Positions 1 to 8,946 are shown, numbered from the stretch's first letter. The stretch: DNA of 9,042 bases from Nocardioides sp. (GCA_029264225.1 JARICB010000206.1:1-9042), one strand, 5' to 3'. Made by a program: numbers and translations. Notes: generated from the letters alone by a model not told the origin.

Positions 1-1435
1 CCGAGGTCACCGAGGTGTCGGACCCATCGGGGCCACCCACGGGGGCACTGTCGGCAGCAGTGCCCTCGACGGTGGTGGTACGTCGTTGAGCAAAGGTGAT
101 CGGGCGGGCGTCGCCGCGGATCGCGCCGCCGCTCGGCATGGGCGGCACCGGGTAGCCGCCGGCGAAGGCGTCCACGGGCGCGGCGTCGAGCTCCTCGAGG
201 TCCTCGTCGTCGCCTCGACTGTCACCGATGAAGAAGAGCACGATGAACAGGGCCAGGAACACACCCGCCGCGCCGAGCAGGTAGGGCCGGGTGACCCCGC
301 CTTCCAGCGTGACGACGCGCATCGTCGCGACGGCCACGATCCACAGCAGCGCGATCGGGATGAGCCGCTTCCAGCCGAACGCCATGAACTGGTCGTAGCG
401 CAGGCGGGGCAGCGAGCCACGCAGCCAGATGAAGAAGAAGACGAACCCGAGCACCTTGCCGAAGAACCACAGCAGGGGCCAGTAGCCGGAGTCGGCGCCT
501 TCCCAGAGCTGGATGATCGGCCACGGAGCGTGCCAGCCGCCGAGGAACAGCGTCGTGGCGAGGGCGGAGACCGTCGCCATGTTGATGTACTCGGCGAGGA
601 AGAACAGCGCGAACTTGAGGCTGGAGTATTCGGTGTGGAATCCACCGACGAGCTCGCCCTCGGCCTCGGGAAGGTCGAAGGGTGCACGGTTGGTCTCGCC
701 GACCATCGCGATGATGTAGATGACGAAGGACGGCAGCAGGATCAGAGCGAACCAGGAGGGGATCGGCACGACGCCGAGCCAGTACTCCTGGGGCGGGTTC
801 TGGGCCGCCACGATCTCCGAGGTGGACATCGACCCCGAGTAGAGGAAGACGGCGACGAGCGCGAGGCCCATGGCGACCTCGTAGGAGATCATCTGCGCAC
901 TGGAGCGCAGGCCACCCAGCAGTGAGTAGGTCGAACCGGACGACCAACCACCGAGCACGATGCCGTAGATGCCGATCGAGGCGATGGCCATCACGAACAG
1001 CACCGCGACGGGCATGTCGGTCAACTGGAGCGGGGTGGTCCGGTCGGTGAACGGCAGCCCTACCTCGGGTCCGAACGGGATCACCGCGAAGGTGATGAAG
1101 GCCGGGACGACGGCCAGCACCGGGGCCAGCAGGAAGACGACCTTGTCGGCCGCCTTGGGGATGAGGTCTTCCTTGAGCGCCAACTTCACACCGTCGGCCA
1201 ATGACTGGAGCAGACCGAAGGGACCGTTGACGTTGGGTCCGATGCGGTGCTGCATGCGCGCCACGACGCGACGCTCCCACCAGATGTTGAACAGGGTCAG
1301 GAGCACCAGGACGACGAAGATCAGCACGGTCTTGACCAGGATCAGCCACCACGGGTCCTGACCGAACGCCGAAAGTCGGCCTTCGGCGGCCGGCTCGGCC
1401 GCAACAGCCGCCAGCGATTCGAGTCCGAAGTTCAT
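1..1435 (-). CDS. nuoH: NADH-quinone oxidoreductase subunit H (NuoH), 3' end outside the window
   Basis: NuoH is the membrane subunit of complex I that joins the peripheral arm to the proton-pumping arm and forms the quinone entry channel. The frame opens at ATG (1435-1433) and stays open for 478 codons to the left edge, so the stop is not seen. Visible features: a first membrane helix around residues 30-53; the conserved loop [20 protein letters not shown] from residue 62; the family signature [11 protein letters not shown] at 247-257, followed by AEGE, which belongs to the acidic loop near the quinone site; and several further hydrophobic helices up to about residue 403. From about residue 405 a hydrophilic Asp/Glu- then Pro/Gly-rich tail begins and continues past the edge. 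E. coli NuoH is about 325 residues, so this is a long form, as is common in actinobacteria. The start overlaps the nuoG stop by one base (TGATG), with AGGGAG 10 bases upstream. The family call is secure; the full length is unknown. Confidence 0.96.
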   Translation of the reverse strand, partial: MNFGLESLAAVAAEPAAEGRLSAFGQDPWWLILVKTVLIFVVLVLLTLFNIWWERRVVARMQHRIGPNVNGPFGLLQSLADGVKLALKEDLIPKAADKVVFLLAPVLAVVPAFITFAVIPFGPEVGLPFTDRTTPLQLTDMPVAVLFVMAIASIGIYGIVLGGWSSGSTYSLLGGLRSSAQMISYEVAMGLALVAVFLYSGSMSTSEIVAAQNPPQEYWLGVVPIPSWFALILLPSFVIYIIAMVGETNRAPFDLPEAEGELVGGFHTEYSSLKFALFFLAEYINMATVSALATTLFLGGWHAPWPIIQLWEGADSGYWPLLWFFGKVLGFVFFFIWLRGSLPRLRYDQFMAFGWKRLIPIALLWIVAVATMRVVTLEGGVTRPYLLGAAGVFLALFIVLFFIGDSRGDDEDLEELDAAPVDAFAGGYPVPPMPSGGAIRGDARPITFAQRRTTTVEGTAADSAPVGGPDGSDTSVTS

Positions 1436-3846
1436 CACTTGCCGGCTCCCTTCAGCGTGACTGCACTACCGGGCGAGGCCAGGTCGGCGAGAACACCGCG
1501 GCCGAAGGAGTTGATCGGCACCCACACGACACCGTCAGGCAGGTCGGCGACCTCCACCGGCAACGTGACCGAACCTCGGTCGCCGGTCAGGATCGCAGTG
1601 GGAATGGTGTCGTCCAAGAGGCCGAACAGGCCGTCGTAGGTCGCGGCGTTGACGCGAGCAACAGCCGGGCGGGCGGTAGCGGCCAGGTGCTGTTCACCGT
1701 GCTGCATCGTGCCGCGGTCGAGCAGCTGCTTCCAACCGGCCAGGGCGAACGCGCCGGCCTTGGCCCGGGGTCGCTTCGCCGCCTTGCCGAGGGTCAGGGT
1801 CGGCCGGGCACCGTCCCACGGGCCCATCGATTCCATCTCCACCCGTGCTTCCGCACTGGTGCGCAAGCCCAGCGGGGTGCCCAGTTCATCGGCGATGCCG
1901 GACAGGATGCGCAGGTCGGGCAACGAGGACGGGTTGGTGAACACGGCATCGAAGGGACGCGGTCGACCTTCCCAGGTGATGAACGTGCCCGACTTGTCGC
2001 TGACGGGCGCGACCGGAAGGACGACGTCGGCCAGTCGCGTTACGGCGGTCTCCCGCTGCTCCAGGCTGACGACGAAACGTGCTGCCTCGATGGCAGCAAG
2101 AGTGGCGGCCGGGTCGCTGGTGTCTTCGGGATCGACACCGCCGATAACGAGTCCACCGAGCGCACCGGCTGCGAGCGCCGCGACGATCTGGTCACCGTCA
2201 CGCCCGACAGCGGTAGGCAGGGAATCCACTCCCCAAGCGGCAGCAGCGTCGACGCGAGCGGCTGCGTCGCCGGCGGGACGACCGCCGGGCAGCAGGGTCG
2301 GCAGGCATCCCGCTTCGACAGCACCCCGGTCGCCGGCACGACGTGGCACCCACGCCAGTCGGGCGCCGGTGGTGCGGGCCAGGTCGAGAGCGGCCGTCAG
2401 GGCGCCATGGCTCTGGGCCAGCCGCTCGCCGACCAGGATGACGCCGCCGGTGTCGAGGGCGACCTCGCCGTCGGAGACGAGGGCGGCCAGTGCGTCTGCC
2501 TCGCTGCCGGGGGCGGTGGCGATCACGTGGGCGTTCATCTTGGCCAGGCCGCGGGTCGTGTAGGGCGAGAGCGCCACGATCCGAGTCGATGCCTTCGAGG
2601 CCTTGCGCAGCCGCAGGAAGATCGTTGCGGCTTCGTCCTCGGGCTCGAGGCCGGCGAGCACTACGACGGAGGCTGTCTCCAGGTCGGCGTACTGCACCTC
2701 GTTGGAGAGGGCCACGAACGAGGCCAGGAAGTCGGCCTCCTCGGCGCTGTGGGGACGCGCACGGAAGTCGATGTCATTGGTGCCGAGAGCAACCCGGGCG
2801 AACTTGGAGTAGGCGTAGGCATCCTCGGCACTCACCCGTCCACCGGTGAGTACGGCGCTGGCACCCGCCGCCTGAAGTCCGCGGGCAGCGACAGCGAACG
2901 CCTCGGGCCACGATGCCGGCCGCAGTTGGCCGTCTCCGCCGTCCTCGATCCGGTCGCGCACCATGGGGTAGGTCAGCCGGTCGTCCTGCCGGGCGTAGTG
3001 GAAGGCGAAGCGGTCCTTGTCGCTGATCCACTCCTCGTTGACCTCGGGGTCGTTACCCGCGAGGCGGCGCATGACCTTGCCCCGGCGGTGATCGATGCGG
3101 ATCGCAGCACCGCACGAGTCGTGCTCGGCGATGCCGGGGGTGGAGACCAGGTCGAACGGGCGGGACCGGAACCGGTAGTCGGCACTGGTCAACGCCCCCA
3201 CCGGGCAGATCTGGATGGTGTTACCGGAGAAGTAGGACAAGAACGGCGCGCCGTCGGCGATACCGATCTGCTGCTGCGCACCCCGCTCGATCAGTGCGAT
3301 GAAGGGGTCACCGGCGATCTCGTTGGTGAAGCGGGTGCAACGCTGGCACACGATGCAGCGTTCCCGGTCAAGAAGGATCTGGGGCGAGAGGTTGAGCGGC
3401 TTGGGGAAGGTGCGCTTGACGCCTTCGAACCGGGTCTCGCCGCGACCGTTGGACATCGCCTGGTTCTGCAGCGGGCATTCGCCACCCTTGTCGCACATCG
3501 GGCAGTCGAGCGGGTGGTTGATGAGGAGGAACTCCATCATTCCCTGCTGCGCCTTGTCCGCGACCGGGCTGGTGACCTGGGTCTCGACGACCATCCCGTC
3601 AGCGACGCTCAGCGTGCAGGATGCCTGCGGCTTGGGGAACGGCTTGCCGTTGCCGGCGTCGGGTACCTCGACCAGGCACTGGCGGCAGGCACCGACGGGT
3701 GCGAGCAGCGGGTGGTCGCAGAACCGTGGGATCTGGACGCCGATCTGTTCGGCGGCGCGGATGACCAAGGTGTCCTTGGGAACGCTGACCTGTACCCCGT
3801 CGATGGTGACGGTGACGAGGTTGGTCGGCTCGGGGGTTGTCGTCAT
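1435..3846 (-). CDS. nuoG: NADH-quinone oxidoreductase subunit G (NuoG), 803 aa, lacking N7 ligands
   Basis: NuoG is the large iron-sulfur subunit of the NADH-oxidising arm and carries electrons from NuoF towards NuoI and NuoB. The N-terminal part is ferredoxin-like with N1b ligands C43, C54, C57 and C77. Next come the N5 motif H111, C115, C118, C124 ([14 protein letters not shown]) and the N4 motif C164, C167, C170 (CIVCQRC) with C214 (CPVGA). The rest, from about residue 230 to 803, is the molybdopterin-oxidoreductase-like domain, which binds no cofactor in this family. It includes [19 protein letters not shown] and a C-terminal beta domain ending [12 protein letters not shown]. The positions where other actinobacterial NuoG proteins hold the N7 cysteines read A240, D243, A247 and S275. 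The segment between C57 and C77 has 19 residues including a [12 protein letters not shown] insert, longer than I recall for mycobacterial NuoG. The start is ATG 3846: it overlaps the nuoF stop as ATGA, has GGAG 7 bases upstream, and begins homology at once. The open frame upstream to 4095 lies inside nuoF and is not used. Confidence 0.97.
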   Translation of the reverse strand: MTTTPEPTNLVTVTIDGVQVSVPKDTLVIRAAEQIGVQIPRFCDHPLLAPVGACRQCLVEVPDAGNGKPFPKPQASCTLSVADGMVVETQVTSPVADKAQQGMMEFLLINHPLDCPMCDKGGECPLQNQAMSNGRGETRFEGVKRTFPKPLNLSPQILLDRERCIVCQRCTRFTNEIAGDPFIALIERGAQQQIGIADGAPFLSYFSGNTIQICPVGALTSADYRFRSRPFDLVSTPGIAEHDSCGAAIRIDHRRGKVMRRLAGNDPEVNEEWISDKDRFAFHYARQDDRLTYPMVRDRIEDGGDGQLRPASWPEAFAVAARGLQAAGASAVLTGGRVSAEDAYAYSKFARVALGTNDIDFRARPHSAEEADFLASFVALSNEVQYADLETASVVVLAGLEPEDEAATIFLRLRKASKASTRIVALSPYTTRGLAKMNAHVIATAPGSEADALAALVSDGEVALDTGGVILVGERLAQSHGALTAALDLARTTGARLAWVPRRAGDRGAVEAGCLPTLLPGGRPAGDAAARVDAAAAWGVDSLPTAVGRDGDQIVAALAAGALGGLVIGGVDPEDTSDPAATLAAIEAARFVVSLEQRETAVTRLADVVLPVAPVSDKSGTFITWEGRPRPFDAVFTNPSSLPDLRILSGIADELGTPLGLRTSAEARVEMESMGPWDGARPTLTLGKAAKRPRAKAGAFALAGWKQLLDRGTMQHGEQHLAATARPAVARVNAATYDGLFGLLDDTIPTAILTGDRGSVTLPVEVADLPDGVVWVPINSFGRGVLADLASPGSAVTLKGAGK

Positions 3847-5153
3847 GCTTTGGCTCCAGCGTTGGCGAACACGGCCGAAGCGGCCGGGTCGAAGGGGCAC
3901 CCGCCGTGCTCGAGGTGCGCGAGGTATTCGTCGCGGAAGTATTTGATCGAGCTCGAGATCGGGCTGGTCGCGCCATCGGCCAAGGCACAGAAGGAGCGAC
4001 CCAGGATGTTGTCGCACTGGTCGAGCAGCAGGTCGATGTCGGACTCGCTGCCCTGTCCCTTCTCCAGCCACGCCAGCGTCTGCGCCAGCCACCACGTGCC
4101 CTCACGGCACGGGGTGCACTTGCCGCAGGACTCGTGCTTGTAGAACTCGGTCCAGCGCAGCACTGCACGCACGACGCAGGTCGTCTCGTCGAAGATCTGC
4201 AGCGCGCGGGTGCCGAGCATCGACCCGACGGCGCCGACGCCCTCGAAGTCGAGAGGCACGTCGAGGTGCTCAGCGGTCAGAAGCGGGGTGCTTGACCCGC
4301 CCGGGGTCCAGAACTTGAGCTGGTGACCCTCGCGCATACCGCCGGCCAGGTCGATCAGCTCGCGCAGCGTGATACCGAGCGGAGCCTCGAACTGACCCGG
4401 GTTGGTGACATGGCCCGAAAGACTGAAGATGCCGTAACCCTTGGACTTCTCGGTGCCCATGGAGGAGAACCAGTCGGCGCCGTTGGCGATGATGCTGGGC
4501 ACCGAGGCGATCGACTCGACGTTGTTGATCACCGTCGGGCTCGCGTAGAGCCCGGCGACCGCGGGGAACGGCGGCCGCAGTCGGGGCTGGCCACGCCGAC
4601 CCTCCAGGCTGTCGAGCAGGGCGGTTTCCTCACCACAGATGTAGGCACCCGCCCCGGCATGCACGACGATGTCGAGGTCGTAGCCCGATCCGTGGATGTT
4701 CTTGCCGAGATGACCGGCGAGGTAGGCCTCCTGCACGGCCCGCTGGAGACGGCGAACCACGTGGAGCACCTCACCTCGGACGTAGATGAAGGCGTTGTTG
4801 GCGCGGATCGCGAACGAGCTGATGATGACGCCCTCAACCAGCGTGTGCGGGCTGGCCATCATCAGCGGGACGTCCTTGCAGGTGCCCGGCTCCGACTCGT
4901 CGGCGTTGACGACCAGATACTTCGGCTTCGGGTTGTCCTGCGGGATGAAGCCCCACTTCATGCCGGTAGGGAAGCCCGCGCCACCGCGACCACGAAGGCC
5001 GGAGTCCTTGACGATGGTGATGATGTCGTCGGGGGCCACCGTGAGCGCCTTCTTCAAGGCGTCGTAGCCGCCGCGGGCCTCGTAGGCCGCCAGCGTCCAC
5101 GCGCGCTCGTCACCCCAGTTGTCGCTCAGGACCGGGGTCAGCACGTCAGTCAT
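3843..5153 (-). CDS. nuoF: NADH-quinone oxidoreductase subunit F (NuoF), 436 aa
   Basis: NuoF is the catalytic NADH dehydrogenase subunit in the cytoplasmic arm. It binds NADH and FMN and passes electrons through cluster N3 to NuoG. Visible in order: the glycine-rich nucleotide/FMN motif GLRGRGGAGFPTG (residues 52-64); VVNADESEPGT (81-91), whose acidic residues lie near the nicotinamide nucleotide in this family; GAGAYICGEETALLDSLEG (167-185) and RRGQPRLRPPFPA, the other FMN/NADH segments; and the N3 ligands C343, C346, C349 (ESCGKCTPCREG) with C389 (SFCALADG). Length is typical. ATG 5153 is preferred over an in-frame GTG at 5162: AAGGG lies 8 bases before the ATG, covers bases just before the GTG, and [13 protein letters not shown] resembles the mycobacterial N-terminus as I remember it. 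The start lies 8 bases inside the end of nuoE, and the stop overlaps nuoG as ATGA. All catalytic and cluster residues appear intact. Confidence 0.98.
   Translation of the reverse strand: MTDVLTPVLSDNWGDERAWTLAAYEARGGYDALKKALTVAPDDIITIVKDSGLRGRGGAGFPTGMKWGFIPQDNPKPKYLVVNADESEPGTCKDVPLMMASPHTLVEGVIISSFAIRANNAFIYVRGEVLHVVRRLQRAVQEAYLAGHLGKNIHGSGYDLDIVVHAGAGAYICGEETALLDSLEGRRGQPRLRPPFPAVAGLYASPTVINNVESIASVPSIIANGADWFSSMGTEKSKGYGIFSLSGHVTNPGQFEAPLGITLRELIDLAGGMREGHQLKFWTPGGSSTPLLTAEHLDVPLDFEGVGAVGSMLGTRALQIFDETTCVVRAVLRWTEFYKHESCGKCTPCREGTWWLAQTLAWLEKGQGSESDIDLLLDQCDNILGRSFCALADGATSPISSSIKYFRDEYLAHLEHGGCPFDPAASAVFANAGAKA
3854..3857 (-). promoter_or_regulatory. Ribosome binding site of nuoG (GGAG)
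   Basis: The minus strand reads GGAG followed by 7 bases and the ATG at 3846. It decides the nuoG start, because the reading frame is open a further 83 codons upstream inside nuoF. Confidence 0.75.
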
Positions 5154-5991
5154 TCTTCTCACCCTTGGTGTGCGTGTCGTCCTCGTGCTTCAGGTCGGCG
5201 TCCGAACGGTGGATGGCGCCCTCGGTGTCCTGACGCTCGGCCTCATGGCTGCCGTCGGCACCCCGGGCGGCCTGTCCGGCACTGTTCCCCGACTGGGCGC
5301 GAGCAGCACCCTCGGGTGCTGTCCAGCCCTTCTCCCGGGCGATCGCCAGCCCGACCAGCGAGGACGGGCCAGCGGCCGGGCCCTCGTCGGCAAGGTTGTC
5401 GGAGTAGCCGGCCAGCACTCGTTCGGCCTGCTTCCAGGTGCACAGTTTCGGGCCCCGGGTGGAGTGGACGTCCTTGCCGGCACGCAGGTCGTCGACGGCT
5501 TGGATGGCCGACTCGGGTGTCTGGTTGTCCATGAACTCCCAGTTGACCATCATCACCGGGGCGTAGTCACAGGCCGCGTTGCACTCGATGTGCTCGAGGG
5601 TGACCTTGCCGTCTGCCGTGGTCTCGTCGTTGCCGACCTCGAGGTGGTCCTTGAGCCGCTCCAGGATCAGGTCCCCGCCCATGACAGCACACAGCGTGTT
5701 GGTGCACACGCCGACCAGGTAGTCGCCGACCGGCTTGCGCTTGTACATCGTGTAGAAGGTCGCAACGCCGCTGACGTCGGCGGCGGAGATGTCCAGCACC
5801 TCCGCGCACGCCTCGATGCCCTCGGGCGTGACGCGGCCCTCGACCGACTGCACGAGGTGCAGCATCGGAAGCAGCCCTGAGCGGCCCTCGGGGTAGCGGG
5901 CGGCGATGGCCCGCAGTTCGGCGTAGGTCTCTTCGGAGAGCGGCGTCTGGTTCTCGGTGAACCTGGGCGGCGGGTCGTAGGTGAAGCTCAT
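5146..5991 (-). CDS. nuoE: NADH-quinone oxidoreductase subunit E (NuoE), 281 aa with extended tail
   Basis: NuoE is the thioredoxin-fold 2Fe-2S subunit of the NADH module; it pairs with NuoF and holds cluster N1a near the FMN. The N-terminal helical part (about residues 18-90) contains [13 protein letters not shown] and the family stretch [11 protein letters not shown]. The thioredoxin-like domain carries the N1a ligands C96 and C101 (CTNTLC) and C137 and C141 (CNAAC), with the usual 4- and 3-residue spacings. A conserved actinobacterial stretch ends near residue 226 ([12 protein letters not shown]). The last 55 residues (227-281) are hydrophilic and low in complexity, rich in Ala/Gly then Asp/Glu/His/Lys, and look disordered. 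At 281 residues it is longer than classical NuoE (about 160-250). ATG 5991 overlaps the nuoD stop as ATGA and is preceded by GGGAGG (6001-6006) with 9 bases of spacing. The stop lies 8 bases inside nuoF. Confidence 0.97.
   Translation of the reverse strand: MSFTYDPPPRFTENQTPLSEETYAELRAIAARYPEGRSGLLPMLHLVQSVEGRVTPEGIEACAEVLDISAADVSGVATFYTMYKRKPVGDYLVGVCTNTLCAVMGGDLILERLKDHLEVGNDETTADGKVTLEHIECNAACDYAPVMMVNWEFMDNQTPESAIQAVDDLRAGKDVHSTRGPKLCTWKQAERVLAGYSDNLADEGPAAGPSSLVGLAIAREKGWTAPEGAARAQSGNSAGQAARGADGSHEAERQDTEGAIHRSDADLKHEDDTHTKGEKND
5162..5166 (-). promoter_or_regulatory. Ribosome binding site of nuoF (AAGGG)
   Basis: AAGGG on the minus strand sits 8 bases before ATG 5153 and abuts the alternative GTG at 5162-5160. 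It therefore supports the ATG as the nuoF start. It lies within the last codons of nuoE. Confidence 0.6.
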
Positions 5992-7328
5992 CGGTCAACG
6001 CCTCCCATGACGGGGTCGATCGAGGCAATGGCGACAATGACGTCGGCGATCATGCCGCCCTCGGCCATCACGCTCGTTGCCTGGAGATTGGTGAAGGACG
6101 GGTCTCGGAAGTGCGCCCGGAAGGGGCGCGTCCCGCCGTCGGAGACGACGTGCGCGCCGAGCTCGCCGCGGGGCGACTCGACTGGCACGTAGACCTGACC
6201 CGGCGGCACCCGGAAGCCCTCGGTGACCAGCTTGAAGTGGTGGATCAGTGCTTCCATCGACTCACCCATGATGTGCCGGATGTGGTCGAGGGAGTTGCCC
6301 ATACCGTCCGAGCCGATCGAGAGCTGGCTGGGCCAGGCGATCTTCTTGTCGGCCACCATGACGGGCGCACCTTCGAGGTCGGCCAACCGGTCGGCGGCCT
6401 GCTCGATCAGTTTGAGCGACTCCCACATCTCGTTGAGACGGATCCGGAACCGGCCGTAGGCATCGGAGGAGTCCCAGGTCTGCACCTCGAAGTCGTAATC
6501 CTCATAACCGCAGTAAGGCTCTGACTTGCGCAGGTCCCAGGCGTAGCCGGTGGCGCGCAGCGGCGGACCGGACAGGCCCAGCGCAAGGCAGCCGGCCAGG
6601 TCGAGGTGCCCGACGTTCTCGAGGCGAGCCCGGAAGATGGGGTTGGCGTTGCAGAGGGCTGCGTACTCGGGCAGCCGCTTCTTCATCAGGGCCACGAAGT
6701 CGCGGATCTCGTCCAGGGCACCTGGTGGCAGGTCCTGGGCGACGCCGCCGGGGCGGATGAAGGCGTGGTTCATCCGCAGGCCCGTGATCAGCTCGAAGAG
6801 GTCGAGGACCAGTTCACGCTCACGGAAGCCCATGGTCATCACGGTCAGGGCACCGATCTCCATGCCACCGGTGGCGACGGCGACCAGGTGCGAGGAAATC
6901 CGGTTGAGCTCCATCAGGAGCACCCGCATGACCGAGGCCTTCTCGGGGATGTCGTCCTCGATGTCGAGCAACCGCTCGACACCCAGCGCGTAGGTCGCCT
7001 CGTTGAAGAAGGGCGAGAGGTAGTCCATCCGGGTGCAGAACGTCGTGCCCTGTACCCAGGTGCGGTACTCCATGTTCTTCTCGATGCCGGTGTGGAGGTA
7101 GCCGATGCCACAGCGGGCCTCGGTCACCGTCTCGCCCTCGATCTCGAGGATCAGTCGGAGGACGCCGTGGGTCGAGGGGTGCTGGGGCCCCATGTTGACC
7201 ACGATCCGCTCCTCGGCGGCGTCGCCCAGACCCTCGGTGATCGAGTCCCAGTCCTGGCCGGTCACGGTGAAGACCCTGCCTTGGCTGGTCTCGCTCGGGT
7301 CGGCGTAGAAGTCCTGCTCTGTCGTCAT
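5988..7328 (-). CDS. nuoD: NADH-quinone oxidoreductase subunit D (NuoD, 49 kDa type), 446 aa
   Basis: NuoD is the hydrogenase-derived subunit of the connecting module; with NuoB it forms the quinone reduction site at the end of the iron-sulfur chain. After a short actinobacterial N-terminal segment the protein shows [15 protein letters not shown] (45-59), in which H50 and H54 are the conserved quinone-pocket histidines. It continues with [17 protein letters not shown] (75-91) and TRMDYLSPF (99-107), whose Y103 matches the conserved quinone-binding tyrosine. It ends with the family block [38 protein letters not shown]. Length is normal. The start is ATG 7328: it overlaps the nuoC stop by one base (TAATG) and follows GGAGGT with 10 bases of spacing. 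The same frame is open upstream to 8096 through nuoC, but that stretch is Arg/Pro-rich shadow translation. No key residue is missing. Confidence 0.98.
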   Translation of the reverse strand: MTTEQDFYADPSETSQGRVFTVTGQDWDSITEGLGDAAEERIVVNMGPQHPSTHGVLRLILEIEGETVTEARCGIGYLHTGIEKNMEYRTWVQGTTFCTRMDYLSPFFNEATYALGVERLLDIEDDIPEKASVMRVLLMELNRISSHLVAVATGGMEIGALTVMTMGFRERELVLDLFELITGLRMNHAFIRPGGVAQDLPPGALDEIRDFVALMKKRLPEYAALCNANPIFRARLENVGHLDLAGCLALGLSGPPLRATGYAWDLRKSEPYCGYEDYDFEVQTWDSSDAYGRFRIRLNEMWESLKLIEQAADRLADLEGAPVMVADKKIAWPSQLSIGSDGMGNSLDHIRHIMGESMEALIHHFKLVTEGFRVPPGQVYVPVESPRGELGAHVVSDGGTRPFRAHFRDPSFTNLQATSVMAEGGMIADVIVAIASIDPVMGGVDR

Positions 7329-8050
7329 TAGTTGTACGACCTCCGCTGGTCCGGCGGGGGAACGCTTCCGCCCTTGTATTCCACAGGGATGCCGCCCAAG
7401 GGGTAGTCCTTGCGCTGCGGGTGGCCCGGCCAATCGTCGGGCATCAGGATCCGGGTCATGGCCGGGTGGCCGTCGAACTGGATACCGAACATGTCCCACG
7501 CCTCGCGCTCGTGCCAGTCGTTGGTCGGGTAGATGCTGACCAGGCTGGGGATGTGCGGGTCGGCGTCGGGGCACGAGACCTCGAGCCGGATCCGACGGTT
7601 GTGGGTCATTGAGAGCAGGTGGTAGACCGCGTGCAGTTCGCGCCCGGTGTCGTCGGGGTAGTTGACTCCGCTGACGCCGGCGCAGAACTCGAACCGCAGG
7701 TTCTCGTCGTCGCGCAGCATCTGGGCGACGAACGCCAGGTCCTCGCGGCGTACGTGGAAGGTGATCTCGCCCCGGTGAACCACGACCCGTTCGATGGCGG
7801 CGTCGAGATCGGTCTCCCTGAGTCGGGTCTCGAGCGCGTCGGCCACCTCGTCGAACCAGCCACCGTAGGGGCGCTGGGCGTCGTCGGGGTAGACCGTGGG
7901 GCTCTGGAGCCCGCCGTAGCCGGAGGTGTCGCCGGTGCCCTTGACGCCGAACATGCCACTGCGTGAGCCGACGGCGCGGCTGATCTCCTGGTCGCCGGCG
8001 ACCAAGTCGTTCGACGGGTCCTGGGTCTTGCCCTGGTTGTCCTCGGTCAT
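7328..8050 (-). CDS. nuoC: NADH-quinone oxidoreductase subunit C (NuoC, 30 kDa type), 240 aa
   Basis: NuoC is the 30 kDa-type subunit that packs against NuoD in the connecting module; it carries no cofactor. The first 65 or so residues are the extension seen in actinobacteria, including [17 protein letters not shown]. The conserved C-terminal domain carries the family signature at residues 179-220: [18 protein letters not shown], then [21 protein letters not shown]. The protein ends with a short Pro-rich tail. NuoC and NuoD are separate genes, unlike the fused NuoCD of E. coli. ATG 8050 overlaps the nuoB stop as ATGA. The Shine-Dalgarno is weak (a G run 8 bases upstream), which fits translation coupled to nuoB. 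The frame is open upstream to 8317 inside nuoB, but that part shows no NuoC homology. The stop TAA overlaps the nuoD start by one base. Confidence 0.97.
   Translation of the reverse strand: MTEDNQGKTQDPSNDLVAGDQEISRAVGSRSGMFGVKGTGDTSGYGGLQSPTVYPDDAQRPYGGWFDEVADALETRLRETDLDAAIERVVVHRGEITFHVRREDLAFVAQMLRDDENLRFEFCAGVSGVNYPDDTGRELHAVYHLLSMTHNRRIRLEVSCPDADPHIPSLVSIYPTNDWHEREAWDMFGIQFDGHPAMTRILMPDDWPGHPQRKDYPLGGIPVEYKGGSVPPPDQRRSYN
7339..7344 (-). promoter_or_regulatory. Ribosome binding site of nuoD (GGAGGT)
   Basis: GGAGGT on the minus strand, 10 bases before ATG 7328, is a strong match to the 16S rRNA 3' end. It fixes the nuoD start, whose frame is open far upstream. It lies in the last codons of nuoC, encoding the Arg-Arg of QRRSYN. 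Confidence 0.75.
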
Positions 8051-8601
8051 CGCAGGAGCCCCCGCATCTGCGAGGTCGGCAGCGCCTTGAGGGCACCGGC
8101 CTCGAGTTCTTCGATCTGAGCGAGACGATTGCTGCCGAGCTTGGTGTCCTGGACCTGCGCGTGCAACTTCATGATCGCGTCGATCAGCATCTCGGGACGC
8201 GGCGGACAGCCGGGCAGATACATGTCGACGGGGACGACGTGGTCGACACCCTGGACGATCGCGTAGTTGTTGAACATGCCACCACTGCTGGCGCACACGC
8301 CCATGGCGAGCACCCACTTGGGCTCAGCCATCTGGTCGTAGATCTGACGCAGCACCGGAGCCATCTTGTTGCTGACCCGCCCGGCCACGATCAGCAGGTC
8401 GGCCTGGCGCGGACTGGCCCGGAAGACCTCCATACCGAAACGGGCCAAGTCGTACTTGGGACCACCGGAGGTCATCATCTCGATGGCACAACAGGCCAAC
8501 CCGAAGGTGGCCGGCCAGAAGGACGCCTTGCGCATGTAGCCGGCAACACCCTCGACGGTCGTCAGTAGGACGCCGCTCGGGAGCTTTTCCTCGATACCCA
8601 T
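8047..8601 (-). CDS. nuoB: NADH-quinone oxidoreductase subunit B (NuoB), 184 aa
   Basis: NuoB (PSST type) holds the terminal 4Fe-4S cluster N2, which reduces quinone at the NuoD interface. The N2 ligands are all present: tandem C37-C38 in [12 protein letters not shown]103 in [11 protein letters not shown], and C132 in [10 protein letters not shown]. Other conserved stretches are [25 protein letters not shown] (split by family blocks at about 60-84) and PKWVLAMG. The C-terminal 35 residues are variable. Length matches other actinobacterial NuoB proteins. The start ATG 8601 lies 3 bases after the nuoA TAG stop, with a modest GGGA 7 bases upstream that overlaps the last nuoA codons. The stop overlaps the nuoC start as ATGA. 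No anomaly is seen. Confidence 0.98.
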   Translation of the reverse strand: MGIEEKLPSGVLLTTVEGVAGYMRKASFWPATFGLACCAIEMMTSGGPKYDLARFGMEVFRASPRQADLLIVAGRVSNKMAPVLRQIYDQMAEPKWVLAMGVCASSGGMFNNYAIVQGVDHVVPVDMYLPGCPPRPEMLIDAIMKLHAQVQDTKLGSNRLAQIEELEAGALKALPTSQMRGLLR

Positions 8602-8604
8602 GGA

Positions 8605-8946
8605 CTAATCCCAATCCAATCCGCCGCGGCGCCAGACATACGCGTAGGCCACGAACACGGTTGCGATGAAGAGGACCATCTCGATCAGGCCGAAGAACCG
8701 CATCGCGTCGAAGTGCACGGCCCACGGGTAGAGAAAGATGATCTCGATGTCGAAGATGATGAAGAGCATCGCGGTGATGTAGTACTTCACCGGGAATCGG
8801 CCGCCACCGACCGCCTGCGGCGTCGGTTCGATGCCGCACTCGTAGGAGTCGAGGCGGGCCCGGTTGTAGCGCTTGGGACCTATCACGGCGCTCATGCCCA
8901 CGGAAAGAACCGCGAACGCGGTCGCCAGGAGGGCCAGCGCCAGCAC
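8605..8946 (-). CDS. nuoA: NADH-quinone oxidoreductase subunit A (NuoA), start uncertain
   Basis: NuoA (ND3 type) is a small membrane subunit with three helices; its long loop contacts the quinone site beside NuoH, NuoB and NuoD. With GTG 8946 as start it has 113 residues: helix 1 at about 2-23, the loop with SYECGIEP (34-41; C37 is the conserved loop cysteine), helix 2 with AMLFIIFDIEIIFLYPWA (59-76, including D66 and E68), and helix 3 at about 83-105, ending YVWRRGGLDWD. Family alignment from memory suggests the real protein begins six codons earlier, where the frame reads Thr-Glu-Leu-Tyr-Thr-Pro before this Val. The first of these codons (8964-8962) is ACG and follows an in-frame TAG (8967-8965). 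So either GTG 8946 is used, with GGAG 12 bases upstream and a slightly shorter helix 1, or a rare ACG start or a base-call error hides the normal start. The family call is secure; the 5' end is not. Confidence 0.93.
   Translation of the reverse strand: MLALALLATAFAVLSVGMSAVIGPKRYNRARLDSYECGIEPTPQAVGGGRFPVKYYITAMLFIIFDIEIIFLYPWAVHFDAMRFFGLIEMVLFIATVFVAYAYVWRRGGLDWD

Noticed and set aside
86..925. Plus-strand open frame of 279 codons opposite nuoH
   Set aside because: The translation is Glu/Asp/Arg/His-rich low complexity, the mirror of the hydrophobic codons of nuoH.
3847..4095. 83-codon N-terminal extension of nuoG
   Set aside because: It overlaps the conserved end of nuoF out of frame, and the ferredoxin-like homology of NuoG starts right at ATG 3846.
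1687..4143. Plus-strand open frame of 818 codons opposite nuoG and nuoF
   Set aside because: It lies fully antisense to two genes with clear family motifs and cluster ligands. Its translation is Gly/Arg/Asp-rich without recognisable domains, and long antisense frames are expected in high-GC coding DNA.
4323..5534. Plus-strand open frame of 403 codons opposite nuoF and nuoE
   Set aside because: Antisense shadow of conserved genes; the translation has no family resemblance and turns Arg/Pro-rich at its end.
7329..8096. N-terminal extension of nuoD (would make a 702-residue protein)
   Set aside because: It reads through nuoC in another frame as an Arg/Pro-rich sequence. NuoD homology begins only after ATG 7328, which has its own strong ribosome binding site.
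8051..8317. N-terminal extension of nuoC
   Set aside because: It reads nuoB out of frame. The normal actinobacterial NuoC N-terminus begins at ATG 8050 in an ATGA overlap with the nuoB stop.
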